Assembly (NCBI GenBank): GCA_900095095.1
Contig: FMBT01000522.1
Span: forward strand, 1 to 64,000
Source: Fragilariopsis cylindrus CCMP1102
Taxonomy: Eukaryota; Bacillariophyta; Bacillariophyceae; Bacillariales; Bacillariaceae
Reading direction: 5' to 3'
DNA: 64,000 nucleotides
Position numbers and translations under genes: made by a program. Under the pieces are notes generated by a model. It did no database searches. It was not told where the DNA came from and saw only the letters and a list, made by a program, of their open reading frames with translations. Positions 44,001 through 56,527 of the stretch are shown piece by piece; positions within the stretch are counted from its first letter, which is position 1; the number at the start of each line of letters is the position of its first letter.

Positions 44001-47000
44001 ACTAATGCCATTCGAGCATATTCCGAATTTGTCTTCAGTCCAGTCAATAGGACCACCAAGCTAGGAGGTACGTGTGGACCTAAATCTACAAAGGAGCATG
44101 ATGATTTATGATGCATCGATGTCCATTTGGAAAGACAGAATGGTTTGATAGTAAATGTTTGACTAAGAGTTGTCTTTTCCGTCGGTGCCTTGATATCAAC
44201 GTACGATCCTCGCTTGGATGAACTACCGCCACCATTTTTGTCTTGAATCTTTGGTAAGGCTACGTGGTATAAGCAGAGCGCACCTTGAAAGGATGCGGCC
44301 AATAAGAGTAATTGCTTGTATGATGATAAACGGTATGGAACCCATTCCAAATGCGTACAATATCCTACTCCGTCATCCTTACTATCAGTAGTAGCAGTAG
44401 TTTCCGAGGATTGTTTTTCCTTCAGCGATTGATAGTCTTTGGCACCCCACGATGTAGTTGCACACGTCTTCAGCGCCTTTGTAGAATCGAGGCGGCAAAG
44501 TGGGAAGAGAAGTCTTCGGACAGTCTCTGTTGTCTTTCCATTCAACTTTGTGGCCGCCTCATACGTCCATAAACTCAAACTACCGTCGGTCAAAGCGATA
44601 GCCATGTATGGAAGACGCTCTTCACCACTGCTGTCATCGTTATTTTTATCACTGCCACTATCCGGATCTGGAGGACTTTTTGGACAGGTTGCTATTGCCA
44701 TATGTGCAATACGATAATCTGTATTTTTACCGACAAAATTCGCCGACCATGTCTCTCTCACATTTGGTTTACTTAAAAAGACACATGGTCCCTTCGTAGA
44801 GGCACCGGCAACAAAGATACAACCATCACAAACTAATAACGATTCTGTATCGTACGTAAAATCTGATCCACTCGGTGGACTAAGTACCGATTGTAATTGA
44901 ATTGGATTATTTTCACCACCACCACCACCGCGATGACTACTTTCATCGCTGTATCCCCAATGCCAAATAGCAATGACACGTAATACTTCTTTGTTACGAT
45001 CACCTAGTATAGTTAAATCAATTAATGCTGCCACCCGTACACGTTCATACCCATTCTTTGCTTGATGTACACCAGCACGAATAGCCCAAACATTATCAAC
45101 AGCACCAGGTGTGACATGATACTTTTGGACGATTTTGTTGGTCAATTCCTTCGTTAAAATAGATGTACCAGTAATTTGAGTTTGATTTTGAGGATTCCAT
45201 TCTAAAATATCATACGATGATGATGTTGACGACGACGACGATAATGACTGTTTACATACAATTAAATTTCCATTCAATGGATTCGACACAGGTGATGGTA
45301 TTTTATTCTTTTTTATTGATGACGAGGATGATAAAATCACATTCGGACGTGGTGCTATCCATTTGATCTTTATCGATGACGATTCGACTTGATTAATAGG
45401 TGGTTTTCCTATCGGTGATTTGTCATACATTATTTTAGTTGTAGTTGGAAGTGGTTTTGAAAGTGGAGTTGATTTTGATGTTGATGATGATGATGCTGTT
45501 GACTTCGAACCACGAAAGTCGGCGTTAGCAAATGATGGAGGTTCGTAATCCGCACCACCACCACCACCATCGTCATCATCATCTACTGTAAATGGATTAC
45601 TTTTATCTTTTGTAGGTGTCGTTGTGTTCTTGTGGCAGGAAACGATCCAAAATCTGTGGAAAAGCTAGTATCAAACTCCTCAGATTCTAATTCCGCTGCA
45701 CTACTACTCGTAGTAGTGGTGAAATCAGCAGCTCGAGCTACAACTTCTACTCCAAATGGATTACTTTTATCTGTTGTAGGTGTCGTGGTTGTTGTAGTTG
45801 TTCTTGTTGCAGGAAATGATCCAAGATCTGTTGAAAAGCTAGTATCAAACTCCGATTCTAATGCCGCTGCACTGGTACTACTAGTAGTAGTGAAACCAGC
45901 TCGAGCTACTTCTCTATCGTCCTTCGTAGTTTCGTTATTATTATTCTTATTCTTATTCTTGTCATCGACTTGAGCCGAATCATCGAATATACTACTTGTC
46001 GTCGTTACTGAATCGTTGCGAGGAAGAACAGCAGCAGAAGGAGGAGACGATGACGACGATAACCGCAATTCGGCAGATGGACCATCATCATGATCATGAT
46101 CATCATCAATCCGTTGTTGTTGTTGTTGTTGTTGTGGAGATCGCGCCTGTCTATTTTTATTATGGTGGCTCTTGTTCTTGGATCGAGAAGATGATTTACG
46201 ATTACGATTACGATTATTATTATCATCATCCTTTTTGCTGCTGCTGCGATCATCCGAGGCTGCAACTAAAATATCTAATTCATCTTCCGACAAAGAAAGA
46301 TCATCCTCATCCTCATCATCATTATCATCGTTATTATTATTGTTCTTATTATTGTGGTCGTTATCCATCCTATCCGATGATAAAACGGATGTTGTTGTAC
46401 GTTTCTTGTGATGATGATTCGTAGGATGATGATTGGAAGAAGAACTAAGAGATCGATTTTTATGTGGTTGTTTCTTAAGAACAGCGGATTTTGCGGCGGA
46501 GGTTGCTGCTAATAATTCGTCTTCGGAGACAAGACCACCACCACCCCCACTGTTAGTAGTAGAATCCGATGGTGGTTGTTTGGGGGGTGGTGGTGGTGAT
46601 CGTCTCTGATGTGTGGAAGTTCGTCTTCGTGGTTTTGGTAGATTTTTTTCTACTACTTCCGTGGATGTTGCTGTTGATGTTGCTGTTTCTCCACCACCAC
46701 GATACTCTTCACTTCGGTGGTGGTGTCGAGAGGAAGATAGTTTATTACTATTGCTACTACCACCACTGCCACTGCTGCTGCTGTTCTGCGATCGTCGTGG
46801 ATTAGTAGCAGCAGCACCAGCACCACTACCACTTGTACTTACATTACTACTACTAGAAGGAGTAGAAGTACTTCTTACTCTTGATTGAGTCGTCGCGGGG
46901 AAGGAACTACGAGATGGCGGCGGTGGCGGTGGCGGTGATTGAGCTGATACTGATGCTGATGATTTTGTTGGTTTTTTGTCACCACTACTAGTACGACTGA

Positions 47001-47724
47001 TCTTCTTTTTATTAGAAAGAATAATAGGATCCTCCTCCGTAGAAACCGATTTTGATGTTGTTGCGGCGCCGTCTTTTAGTTTTGGTGCTGTCGTCATTCT
47101 TTCCATTTCAATATCATTATCAATATCAGTATCAGTATCTTGTTCGGGTTCAATAGTAGTAGGCAACGAAGATGAGGATGTGGATGGATATTTTTTTCCT
47201 ATGCTTGGGTTAATAATTTCTTCTTCTCGTAGAGGTGAAGGTGAAAGAGACGATGATGAAGGATTATTCTGTTCTTGTTCTTGTTGTGTAGGTTTAATAG
47301 CTACTACTGTTTCATCATCATCATGATCATCATCCTCCTCTTTATTAGAAGTAGAAGAAGAATAATCATCAGAACCCGTCGTCGATACTGCCGATGATAT
47401 TATTTCTCCCTCCGTCGTCGTCCTGGTCGTCGTTGTTGTTGTATCAATGGATGGGGATGATTTTATTCTCGTCTTTTTTGATCTGCTTTTATTTTCAGTT
47501 GTTGTTTTTGCCGTCGAGGATGAGGATGAAGATGATGATTTCTTTTTCGGTGGTGGTGGTGGTGGAGGAGGGGTGTTCTGTTGTGTTGTTGCAACCACGG
47601 CAGAGGAAGGATCAGTATCAGTAGTAGTAGTAGTAGATGGTGTCGTCGGCGTGGATGAGGATGATGCTGTTGTATCAGCTGCTCGACGTCTTCTCGCCAT
47701 TAATTTAGCTAATTGTGGATCCAT
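38059..47724 (-). CDS. very large protein with possible beta-propeller, helical and LamG-like regions; one apparent frameshift
   Basis: Exons 47724-41221, 41094-40840, 40688-38858, 38687-38461 and 38321-38059 join in frame with GT-AG introns; about 3030 residues. The start M-D-P-Q-L-A-K-L-M-A-R-R-R-R-A-A is preferred to a TTG- or hydrophobic upstream start. Residues 1-760: Ser/Thr/Asp-rich linker with two tandem repeats ending D-K-S-N-P-F. Then W-x-x-x-x-Y and G-x-L-x-L-W stretches (about 780-1700) that suggest WD40-type propellers, an alpha-helical part (about 1750-2050) and a LamG-like segment (C-T-I-E-F-W-V-W-V-P) in exon 3. A 10-base length difference between the two repeats shifts the frame near 45616-45632; adding 10 bases gives a total divisible by three. 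A membrane-trafficking scaffold is possible but unproven. Confidence 0.6.
45640..45890 (-). repeat. tandem coding repeat with two NPF motifs
   Basis: Two copies, each about 50 codons: A-L-E-S-E-F-D-T-S-F-S-T-D-L-G-S-F-P and the matching E-L-E-S-E-E-F-D-T-S-F-S-T-D-F-G-S-F-P, each followed by a Thr run and S-N-P-F. NPF binds EH domains of endocytic adaptors in animals and plants; here that is inference. The second copy has 10 fewer bases in the Thr run, which is the frameshift noted above. Confidence 0.75.
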
Positions 47725-48354
47725 TTTATTGATTTGATTTTGACTTTGATTTGTAAAAGTATAATATCTATGAAATTGAAGTAAGATAAAATAAAATAGA
47801 ATATAGAATACTGTAGAATAGATTTTAAAATCCAAATCCAAATCCAAATTCGAATCTCATACGACGCAATACACAAAATGTAATGGTTGCTGCTCTATTC
47901 TATTCTAGCTACAGTAGTTCAAGTCAAGTCGAGTGTAAGCGGATAAGACGGGGATGTTCGCCTTTTTCCTACTCTTCAATAAGCTAATGAAATGTTGTTC
48001 AAAAATCAAGTAAGTAGCTTCGGTAGCGTGTTGATTTGCATTGTTTCTCAAAGTGACATCATGATCATGTGCATGCATCATTGCAGTCATGTCTCGTTGT
48101 TTGTTTTGCTTTTAGCTGAATATGCATTAGTTCTCCGTACCGTGCGTAGGATGGTCCAGTCACCTATGTTGTAGCCGTGTACTAATTACAGAAGGAATGA
48201 TTTAGTCCCAATTTAAGAAATTAAGGATTTATCACACAATAGAGGATTTAGGTACAGTACTGTATGCGAATAAAGACCTTAAATCAGGCGAAGGCACGCT
48301 CACTAAATTGGCAAAGCTCAGCAAGTTCTGTTGGTGCTTGGATAAAATCGGAAA

Positions 48355-48428
48355 TGCCATGACTGTGAATCAAACACACGGCCTTCAGATCTTCAGTCTG
48401 ACACTCTCATCCCAACTGAGCTATTGAG
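48355..48428 (-). tRNA. tRNA-Phe(GAA)-like pseudogene or SINE head
   Basis: On the minus strand: TAGCTCAGTTGGGATGAGAG (D arm with an extra AT), then T-C-A-G-A/C-T-G-A-A-G-A/T-C-T-G-A, a five-pair anticodon stem with loop CTGAAGA and anticodon GAA, then GTGTTTGATTCACAG (T arm, weak). Eukaryotic tRNA-Phe has almost the same D and anticodon arms. The acceptor arms do not pair (5' ACCTCAA with 3' TCATGGC), so it is a pseudogene or a SINE-like relic and should not be counted as functional. Confidence 0.6.
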
Positions 48429-49559
48429 GTGTGTTTTGTTGTTACAGTATTGAGCGAAAATGCACTCCTACTTTCATTTATGCCCATGTATATTCTCACT
48501 CCATTCCAGTCATACCCACAGTGGTCACCACGTTGGAATCCCAAGTGTTGTTCTCATTATTGTTTTGTCTTTATAATTTCAATTTGTTTCTCTTCTATTT
48601 TGGAAGGCATTATTTGTTTATTCAAGGTCGTCATCATCTATCTTCTTCCTCCTTCTCCTCCTCTCTTCCGATTTACATAAACCACCCCTCATATCCTATC
48701 ATTCACTGTCTAAACAACTATTTGGTTGGATTTACCTGGAACAAATTTTACAACAATTAACAATATTTTACTACCGTGAATGAATACAAAATGCACATGA
48801 GATATCTGCTGCATTGTTGATGAATGGATGAATGGATGGATGGATGGATGGATGTGGTGTTGTTTGTGTTGAAGGACAGGATTGCTATATAAATGTACTA
48901 ATGGATGGATGTGTTGTTGTTGCTGTTGTTGTTGTTGTTGTTGCTGTTGCTGTTGTTGTTTGTGTTGAAGAAAAGAAATGATGTACAAGTATACTAACTA
49001 AATAATCTTCATTTTAAATAATAGAGATGTTTCAGTACAATATGTTGTGCAACCAATTCATTCAGGTGATTTGTGGGTATTACCTTATATCTTCTTCATA
49101 GATTCCATACTTGTGGTATGTATCACTATAATTTGTTGAAGGGTTTGCACAATTAAGGCACTACCAATATTCTTCTTTTTCCTCATATTATTCCACCTGC
49201 TTTACTAGTTAGTTAATCCCTAATTTGAAGTTGTCCACAAAAATATCAAAATGTATTCCAATTTCATCCACTACAAAGACAACATTTAAATTGACTCTGA
49301 AACAAAATTTATGATGCTATCAATGAGTAGTAATGCTACCAAAATATTGTTGTAATTCACATAACGGTTGATTGGATTGATTCTATTCCGATCATGTCCA
49401 AGAAGTATGGCTTCACAATGTCACCACCATTGTTGCATCGTTGTCCCTAAAACTTGTACACAACACAATGTTGTTTTCTCTCTTGATATACAGTACTCCT
49501 CTAACTAGCTACAAAAGCAAAAGCCTCCTTCTACTGTTCATTTCCTTGGTTGTTTGTGT

Positions 49560-49720
49560 ATCTCCATCCAATCCAATCCAATTCAATTCAATTCAATCCA
49601 ATCCAATCCAATCCAATCCAATCCAATCCAATCCAATCCAATCCAATCCAATCCAATCCAATCCAATCCAATCCAATTCAATTCAATTCAATTCAATTCA
49701 ATTCAATTCAATTCAATTCT
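49560..49720. repeat. (AATCC)n / (AATTC)n pentanucleotide array
   Basis: About 30 tandem pentamers in runs that switch between AATCC and AATTC: AATCC at the start, AATTC at 49579-49594, a long AATCC run, and AATTC at 49675-49720. All three plus-strand frames stay open across it as Ile/Gln/Ser/Asn-rich strings, which are not genes. Confidence 0.95.
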
Positions 49721-50077
49721 TTTATTCTTTTACTTACTTTAGATGTTTAAAATAGAGAGGTGCATTCGAAAAACATTCATTTGAAATTTTGATTTTCTCT
49801 TCTCTCCTCGACTATTTTTGTCCAGTCGTGTTACAAGTGTGAATGAATCGAATGGAATCCATTGGACTGGGCTGACGACGTACGGCCCGGCCCGCCCTCC
49901 AATACTATGAAAAAAGCGAAAAAAAAGCGAAAAAATGATGACAAACAGTCAAACAGACTACAAAAAAGAAAAGAAAACAAATCAGACAAGGAGACATACA
50001 TACACACGACAACAAACAAACAAGCAAACAAACTCTCTGAACGAACGAAGATAAAATATCACTACGGCGATTATAGT

Positions 50078-51888
50078 ATGGTGCAGCGGCAGCAGCGGCG
50101 GCAGCAGCGGCGGTGGCCGTCGAACAAGGAGAGCATCATAATGCCAGCAATTACTACTACACGTTCACGTACTAGTAGTCCTACTTTCTTCGTTGCTAAT
50201 CGTCATAATAAGAATTCATCAGCATCCTATTCCTATTCTAATTCTGATTCAGACGAAGCTGGTGTCGTCACAAGTACTTCATTATCAAATCCATCATTAT
50301 CAAATCCATCAGATTCATCATCAGATTCGTCTGGTATTTATGGCAATGAAACAATGTCGGTACTGGATCATCATAAAAATTATCTATTAAGTCAAATTCA
50401 AGACAAAGGCTCTGATAATAATACTAATACTAACATTCATAATAATAATAAAGATGAAAAACGAAAACGACGACGACGAAAGCGAATGTGTCGTTATTAT
50501 CTTCCATCAGGTTGTCATCTAGGAAGTAATTGTTTTTACTCCCATTCCCATTCCCATTCCCATTCCCGTAATCATTGTTCACATAACGAGGAAACAACAA
50601 CAACGGCAACGGCAACAACGACGACCACCACCAACCTCCTTTCATCAGATAGTAAGAATATGAAAAAAGTATTAAAAGCTGCACCTTGTCCAAATTATTA
50701 TAGAGGAACATGTCAATATGAGGACGATCACTGTCGGTTCGGACATTTTGATTTTGATTTTGATTTTGATTCTGATTTTGATTCTGATACAACATCTAAT
50801 AATACTACTCATAATAGTACCACCAAAGAGGAAAAGAAAATGGATGACGAGAAAAAGAAGAAGAAAAAGGAAATGGCATTAGTTGCTGCTGATGTCGTCT
50901 TTCCATTACCATTACCATTACGATGGGGTGTGATTGGTGCAACAACCATTGAAATTCCTGCTGGGATTGATTTTGGTTCAATGATTTAATTCGCATTGGC
51001 AAGAATAAATATGAATTACAGTTTAGAAAAATTAGACCATCCGAGCATCGTATACCACCCGAGCATACTAGTATTATTGATGTTACTACTACAAAAACGA
51101 ATAGGAATAGTATTGATATACCACCACCATCCGACAGCAACAGTAGCGATGGCGGAGTAAAAGTAGTCAAAGTAAAAGGGGGACATTGGGGAGAATATAC
51201 ATCAAGAAATGGAACAACATTCCTGAAGATATGTGGATGGGAAGATATTGTGAATAAATTTTCAATTAAAATGAAAGAATTTTTAGTATTGCTGGTTACT
51301 ACTAAACAAGCACAAACACAAACACAAACACAGAAACAGCAGAAAGATAATGATGACAAAACAACAACATCGACAACACTATCGACGTCGTCCACCTCTG
51401 GTGTCTTGTTACCAACAACACTAGATGTAATTACGGGATTGCCATTTGATATAGATACACTTGGTCGACAATGTGGATTTTGGCAACTTATTGTTCGACA
51501 TCAACAGCAACAGCAAAAACAACAACAAAAACAACAACAACAACAACAACAACAAGAGAAGCATGAGAATACGAATGAAAAGAAAAACGACAACAGGAAG
51601 AAGATGAAAAATATCAAATTAAACCTTCAACGTAGATCGAAACAATGTGGGAATCGTATACGATTAGATTTTATTATTGACAGTGATAGTGACGGCGACG
51701 GCGCCATTGTTAATGCTAAAGATAATGCTAATGATAATGTCGACGCTAATGCTAATGCTAATGCTACTAGTAGTGATTCAATGAGGATTAATTTGATGAG
51801 AGTAAAAGTAGCAAGACAAAATTATCGCAATGCTATAATTACAGCTAAAAAGATCACAAAAGAATTAGATGTATTCTTGTCATTATAA
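50078..51888 (+). CDS. CCCH zinc-finger protein; one apparent frameshift
   Basis: Probable RNA-binding protein. Two CCCH fingers: C-R-Y-Y-L-P-S-G-C-H-L-G-S-N-C-F-Y-S-H (C-x7-C-x5-C-x3-H) and C-P-N-Y-Y-R-G-T-C-Q-Y-E-D-D-H-C-R-F-G-H (C-x7-C-x6-C-x3-H). The ATG at 50078 is chosen because the open frame above it looks like leader sequence; the ATG at 49907 is in frame and possible. The C-terminal part resumes in another frame after 50984. Adding one T to the T-run at 50971-50974 gives G-I-D-F-W-F-N-D-L-I-R-I-G-K and a total of 604 codons. The C-terminal region is Gln- and Asp/Asn-rich and ends in a helix. Function in the cell is not known beyond RNA binding. Confidence 0.75.
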
Positions 51889-52178
51889 TAATGATAATAA
51901 TAATACACGCAGTTCTTGTGATTTATGAGTATGATTATAATTATTACTATTATCGTATATCAGAACATGACAGAATGGAATAACATAACATGAATAAATG
52001 CTGCGCCATGTGGAGGAGGAGAAGATTTATACGAATACGCTGATCAGCGATTGTATCCTATCATCCAATAATACAGTATAACTACCCTGCCTCCCACCCG
52101 CTATATTAATACTGTAGAGTACAAAGTAATCTTTTTAAAATAAATGTTTACTCTCTTTTTCATATATACTATCTGTAC
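51889..52178. other. convergent intergenic region
   Basis: AT-rich spacer between the 3' ends of the CCCH and CS-domain genes. Nothing else seen. Confidence 0.5.
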
Positions 52179-53429
52179 TTATTCTTCAATCACATAATTC
52201 CATGTCTGTCCATTATTTGCTTTTTCTAATGAGATACATAATTCTCTCTTCGAATTTTCATTTTGTAATGTAAATGTCGATCCATCAATATCAATGTCAT
52301 CCCATAATTCACCATTACATAAAATACCATCATTGTCGATGACAGCACTATCTAATCCCACCAATGAGACCTTCAATGATTTTTGACCAAATTTCACTTT
52401 CACATTTTTTGATTTTGTGTCATTTGGTACAATAAATTTAATTTCAATTTCATCATCAGTTTGTGTCCATGTATATTTACTATCATTATTATTGTCTTCC
52501 TCTTCCATAGTCGTATCTCCTGCAGCTGCTGCTGCTGCTGCTGTATTAGTAGTCGTTGTAGCTTGTTGTTGGATTTGATTACCACTACCTTGTTGTTGTT
52601 GTTGTTGTTGTTGTGAGATTTGCTGTTGTTGCTTTGAAAAGTTTTTTAATGTATTACTTAAACTTGCTGCTTGTTTCCCACCCTGTCCACCTCCACCACC
52701 TTTTTTACGTGCCACTTTACACCATTCAATTTGATTTAATAACTGTTGTTCGGTACCATCTCCACCCACCTCTGCTGGTACTATATCAATACGTTCCCAG
52801 ATATCTTTCACTTCATCATCAATACACCGTCCCACAAAGACATCACCATAGATACCATTTTGTTTCCCATCATTACTTTCATCATTAATAATATTATTGG
52901 CACCACCAGCACTAGCACTCGTAGCAGATTGTGGAAAGGCATGTCCGGCTGCCATCATTAATTTGGTAGCTCTGACATTGTAGGGTAAATTCTTGGTACG
53001 TGCTGTATCATCACCATACATTGAGACAGCAGTTTGACCATTGACTGGTGTTGGTATGGTTAAACAGGTAATTTCACAGGCGGACGATGTTTCTTGTACT
53101 TTTAATAATGAAATAATTTGTTCATCGTCCATCGCACAAATTTTGGAGGAGGCACTACTGCTGTCGTCATCAGGTCCACTAAGAGATGAGGAATTATATT
53201 GTTCACGAATTTTATCTGCAATTTGTTTTTTTTCAATGGTGGTGGCTGCTTCTAATAATTTTGCACGTTTTGAACCACCACTTTTTTCAAAAAAATATTG
53301 TTTGGCATTCTTACTTAATTCATCATTGGTTAATCCACCGGATTTGGAAGCTTCTAACACAGAAATTGGTTCCGACTCAATTGCTGGTACTAAAACGTAT
53401 TTAAAATTCTTCTTATTGTTGTTACTCAT
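52179..53429 (-). CDS. CS-domain (p23/NudC-like) protein
   Basis: 416 residues, ATG at 53429 (M-S-N-N-N-K-K-N-F); the open frame above it lacks gene-like content. The C-terminal 100 residues match a CS domain: Y-T-W-T-Q-T-D-D-E-I-E-I-K-F, then K-V-K-F-G-Q-K-S-L-K-V, G-E-L-W-D-D-I and a tail with W-N-Y-V-I. CS proteins are Hsp90 cochaperones or NudC partners. The N-terminal half (residues 1-230) is conserved-looking, with I-S-V-L-E-A-S-K, but is not recognised. A Gln-rich linker precedes the CS domain. Single exon and intact. Confidence 0.85.
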   Translation of the reverse strand: MSNNNKKNFKYVLVPAIESEPISVLEASKSGGLTNDELSKNAKQYFFEKSGGSKRAKLLEAATTIEKKQIADKIREQYNSSSLSGPDDDSSSASSKICAMDDEQIISLLKVQETSSACEITCLTIPTPVNGQTAVSMYGDDTARTKNLPYNVRATKLMMAAGHAFPQSATSASAGGANNIINDESNDGKQNGIYGDVFVGRCIDDEVKDIWERIDIVPAEVGGDGTEQQLLNQIEWCKVARKKGGGGGQGGKQAASLSNTLKNFSKQQQQISQQQQQQQQGSGNQIQQQATTTTNTAAAAAAAGDTTMEEEDNNNDSKYTWTQTDDEIEIKFIVPNDTKSKNVKVKFGQKSLKVSLVGLDSAVIDNDGILCNGELWDDIDIDGSTFTLQNENSKRELCISLEKANNGQTWNYVIEE

Positions 53430-54008
53430 CTTAGTACCGTATATACTCGTTCTTTGTTTGTTTAGGATATTAGTTGGATGTTCGTTCTGATCCGTGTGAC
53501 GCAATTGATTGATTTGATTTGATTCGATTCCAAGTACAGTAATGGTAATGATAATGATAAAATGGTAAGTTTTCTTTTTGGTGTCGCAAGTTGCTTCGAT
53601 GAACAAAAACAAATTGTACTGTCTAGTCTGTCCCCCCCAAATGGTTGGCTCTGCAAAGAAGGGATGTAATTTCAAATTGGGGGGAGCAGATGAGGCGTTC
53701 GTTTTGCTCGACGTGTACTTTGTATCTTTCGAATCTTCGATCAATCGTAAAAACAATAATAAAAATCAACGAATAATTTTAACACATCATATGCAAAGTT
53801 TCTCGCAACGTCCTCGAAAATTTGAAATAACAGATCTCATCAAAATCGCTTCTCTAAAAAAAAAAAATTGTAATATTCCACAGCACTCTCATCTACTGTA
53901 GTACCATCTACCATAATACCGGTAGAGTTTTCACGCTTCACACTCAACCTGTCATCTACACATAGTAAACAAAAACACTCCGTTCGTATGCGTCTCTATA
54001 ATGTGCCA

Positions 54009-54060
<52 letters not shown>

Positions 54061-54162
54061 AGAGGCAGTATATTCCATACAATCAATAATCAATCCGACA
54101 ACGTCTACACGACACAAATCTAAGACAAATTAATCTAGCCGACAGAACAAAAAGAATTAATC
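53430..54162. promoter_or_regulatory. divergent intergenic region, CS-domain / ankyrin-MYND gene
   Basis: About 730 bases with two divergent starts. It contains a (GA)n run at about 54006-54058, which may be a promoter-proximal element, and an A/T-rich leader before the ATG at 54163. The frame at 53578-53901 is antisense and not believed. Confidence 0.5.
54006..54058. repeat. (GA)n microsatellite
   Basis: Nearly perfect (GA)n run, about 105 bases before the ankyrin-MYND start. Purine-rich runs at this position may influence transcription, though nothing in the sequence proves it. Confidence 0.9.
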
Positions 54163-56387
54163 ATGTCGGAAAACAATGAAATCGATTTACCCCCCGACGT
54201 CCATGTTGTTAATGCAAACGATATAGAGCCAATCGTCGTGAAAGCCTTCATAACAATATGTAGCCACCAAGATATGGATGTAATAAGTGCAGCCCTTTTT
54301 CACATGTTGATTAAGAATCTTTGCAGCACTTCGTCGGACATCGATATTGAGCGTTTAGTTAATGAACGCAACTTGCAACCTGGTTCCGACAGATCTTCTT
54401 CATCGGATGGATTAGGTGCAATTCATTATGCGGCCCAGTACGGCCGGCAATCATAAGATTATCAGTATATTATTAGATGCTGGTGCGAACCCAAATTTGA
54501 TTAAAAATAATGGCTGTGGCCCTCCACACTGCAGTATTTGCTGCCGGGTACGATCAATTTCGTAAGGGTCGATCTATAGACGTCTATCTAAAATGTATTG
54601 ACATTCCTATGGAACATGCAAACTTTGAACTACCTCGACATGATCAACACGACGATGACAAGATTGCTGTAAGTTTTGGAATACCTATATTTGAATACAT
54701 TTCGATATTCTTTAGGACGGATATGCATAACTATTTATCATCGTCACTTTTATCTTTGTTTTTTTATCCTTCTCACTATTTTTTTATATTAGGCTTGCGG
54801 TAATGAACACCACGATAGACGGGGCAGAAGTCCCGTATGGATTTGTGTCAGAGTGAACAACTCGCGCCCTAATATTTTACTCCCTATACTGAAAGTTCTT
54901 CTTGCACGGGGATTTGATGCAAGTGGGATACATCAAGGAGTATCATCCCTTCAAATAGCTTTGCGGAATGGTCACGATGAGTGCGCCGTAGAACTAGCAC
55001 GCGCTGGTGTAGCTGTTTCGGAGCTTCAACCAACAGAGCTTAGCGATACAAGTGATGGCCGACCAAAAACTGCACTTGACGTTGCAAAGCAATTGTACCC
55101 CGGAAGTGGTCTTGCAAAAAGGTTACAGGATACTGCAGCCACCGCCTCAATCATATCAGATACGATCAAACGACGAGATCTTCTCCGTCTTGACAAAGGA
55201 AAGGGAGCAGCTAAACTTGCTAAGCGTGCCATGGAAGCTAGTAATAGTATGTTAAAAATTGCACGATGGAAAGAAGCTGAGGGTCTATTGATTCAAGCGT
55301 TGTCCTACAACGATACCAGTCGATCATTCCCAAGTAAGGACCTAAGTTTGTCGGCATATCAACTTCAAAGTGGAAGAGGGGCGCTGGCTGAAGAAACGGC
55401 GAGGAATCTTCTTATCAAATTCCCATCAGCTCCCCTAGCAATGGTTCAACTAGGAGTTGCCATCTCCCATCCCGGCCGTGACAGTATATCTGCTGAGCGA
55501 TGGAATGAGGTCGAAAGTCTAGCTCATTCTGCAGAGATATTGATGAAGACACCACCCCCACTAAGATCGCCTCTACGCGAGTTGTACGATCTAGAACCCC
55601 ATAATGAATTCAAATCGTCGTGTGAGTTCACTTTTAGTGCATGTCGAAACGAGTCGAAAAACGTCAAGTCCCGTCCTTCAAGCATGCCAGAAGGCACTTA
55701 ATGAGTTGTACTCCTATGGAGATTACGAAAAGGCGGCAGATGCAGTAGCAAGAATGATTTTTTCACAGAGAGCATATGATCACATGGAAACGGTATCTAG
55801 AACGATGGAAGTATCGTCTATGTCATCTTTTGATAGCAGCTTGGAAAAAGTTCTGAGGATGATCCTTTGCTCAAGGACGTTCTTCAGCAGGCAGTAGATC
55901 TTGATCTCCTTGGTCGATCGTCTGCGGACAAAATTTTGAGGTGGTTTCAGGATGTTAATTCCGATTTTAGTAGTGATGTAAATAAGGAGAAAATCACTAT
56001 TGATGCTTGGAATATAGCTGTCAAAGACACCGGAGACCTGAAGATAGCCACCCACGATCTAAGAGTCAATACAGCTAAATTGATAATGGACCACGTCGTA
56101 AAGGCCTACCAAAAACAAAAAGAAGGCGATCTGTCAAAAAGGGTGATTGGTTCTATGATTAAGGAACCACTCGAGTGGGATGCAAACGCTCAGGCTCCAT
56201 CTACCCTCCAAATACTTATCAAAAGGTGACAACAAAGTATTGCAATAATTGTAAAATTTCCAATTCTGACAAAAATTGTTCTTGTGGTATGAAATATTGT
56301 TCGAGGCAATGTCATCTCGACAGTTGGAAGGAACATAAGAAGACATGCAGTTATCAAACACAACGTAGAATCAATAAAGGCGAGTAA
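54163..56387 (+). CDS. ankyrin-repeat / MYND-finger protein; five apparent frameshifts
   Basis: N-terminal ankyrin-type repeats (G-A-I-H-Y-A-A-Q-Y-G-R, then I-L-L-D-A-G-A-N-P-N-L, and A-L-R-N-G-H-D-E-C-A-V-E-L-A-R-A-G) are followed by a helical TPR-like part and a C-terminal MYND zinc finger (Y-C-N-N-C, C-S-C, C-S-R-Q-C-H, W-K-E-H-K-K-T-C). One GTAAGT...TTAG intron, 54670-54792, is in phase. The frame changes at 54445-54449, 54520-54522, about 55597-55604, 55845-55849 and 56197-56198. Each is a single-base change; three fall in C or A runs. Corrected, the whole region reads through without stops. Such ankyrin-MYND proteins (for example ANKMY2-like) mediate protein contacts. It may be a recent pseudogene, but the lack of other decay argues for sequence error. 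Confidence 0.65.
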
Positions 56388-56527
56388 TATAGGATTATTG
56401 TCCTTTTTGCCTCAGTTTAGGGATAGAACAACAACTCTACATTTTATCAAAGAATTGAGCCACTACTATTAATAGATCGACCATTCGATCAGAGAAATAA
56501 ATAAACTACAGATGCTTCTTATTCTAT

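Larger units (their letters stand above)
47725..50077. other. intergenic region rich in microsatellites
   Basis: No gene is seen between the start of the large gene and the CCCH gene. Structure consists of simple repeats: (GGAT)n near 48826-48854, (GTT)n near 48911-48960, a tRNA-Phe-like pseudogene and the long (ATTCN)n array at 49560-49720. CAAACAAACAAGCAAAC near 50010 suggests the 5' leader of the CCCH gene. Frames crossing the arrays are low-complexity. Confidence 0.55.

Noticed and set aside
49550-49755. Three parallel open frames of I-Q-S-N-P repeats
   Set aside because: Translation of a pentanucleotide microsatellite in three frames; no coding signal.
53578-53901. Plus-strand 107-codon frame before the ankyrin-MYND gene
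   Set aside because: Antisense to the leader of the CS-domain gene and without recognised content.
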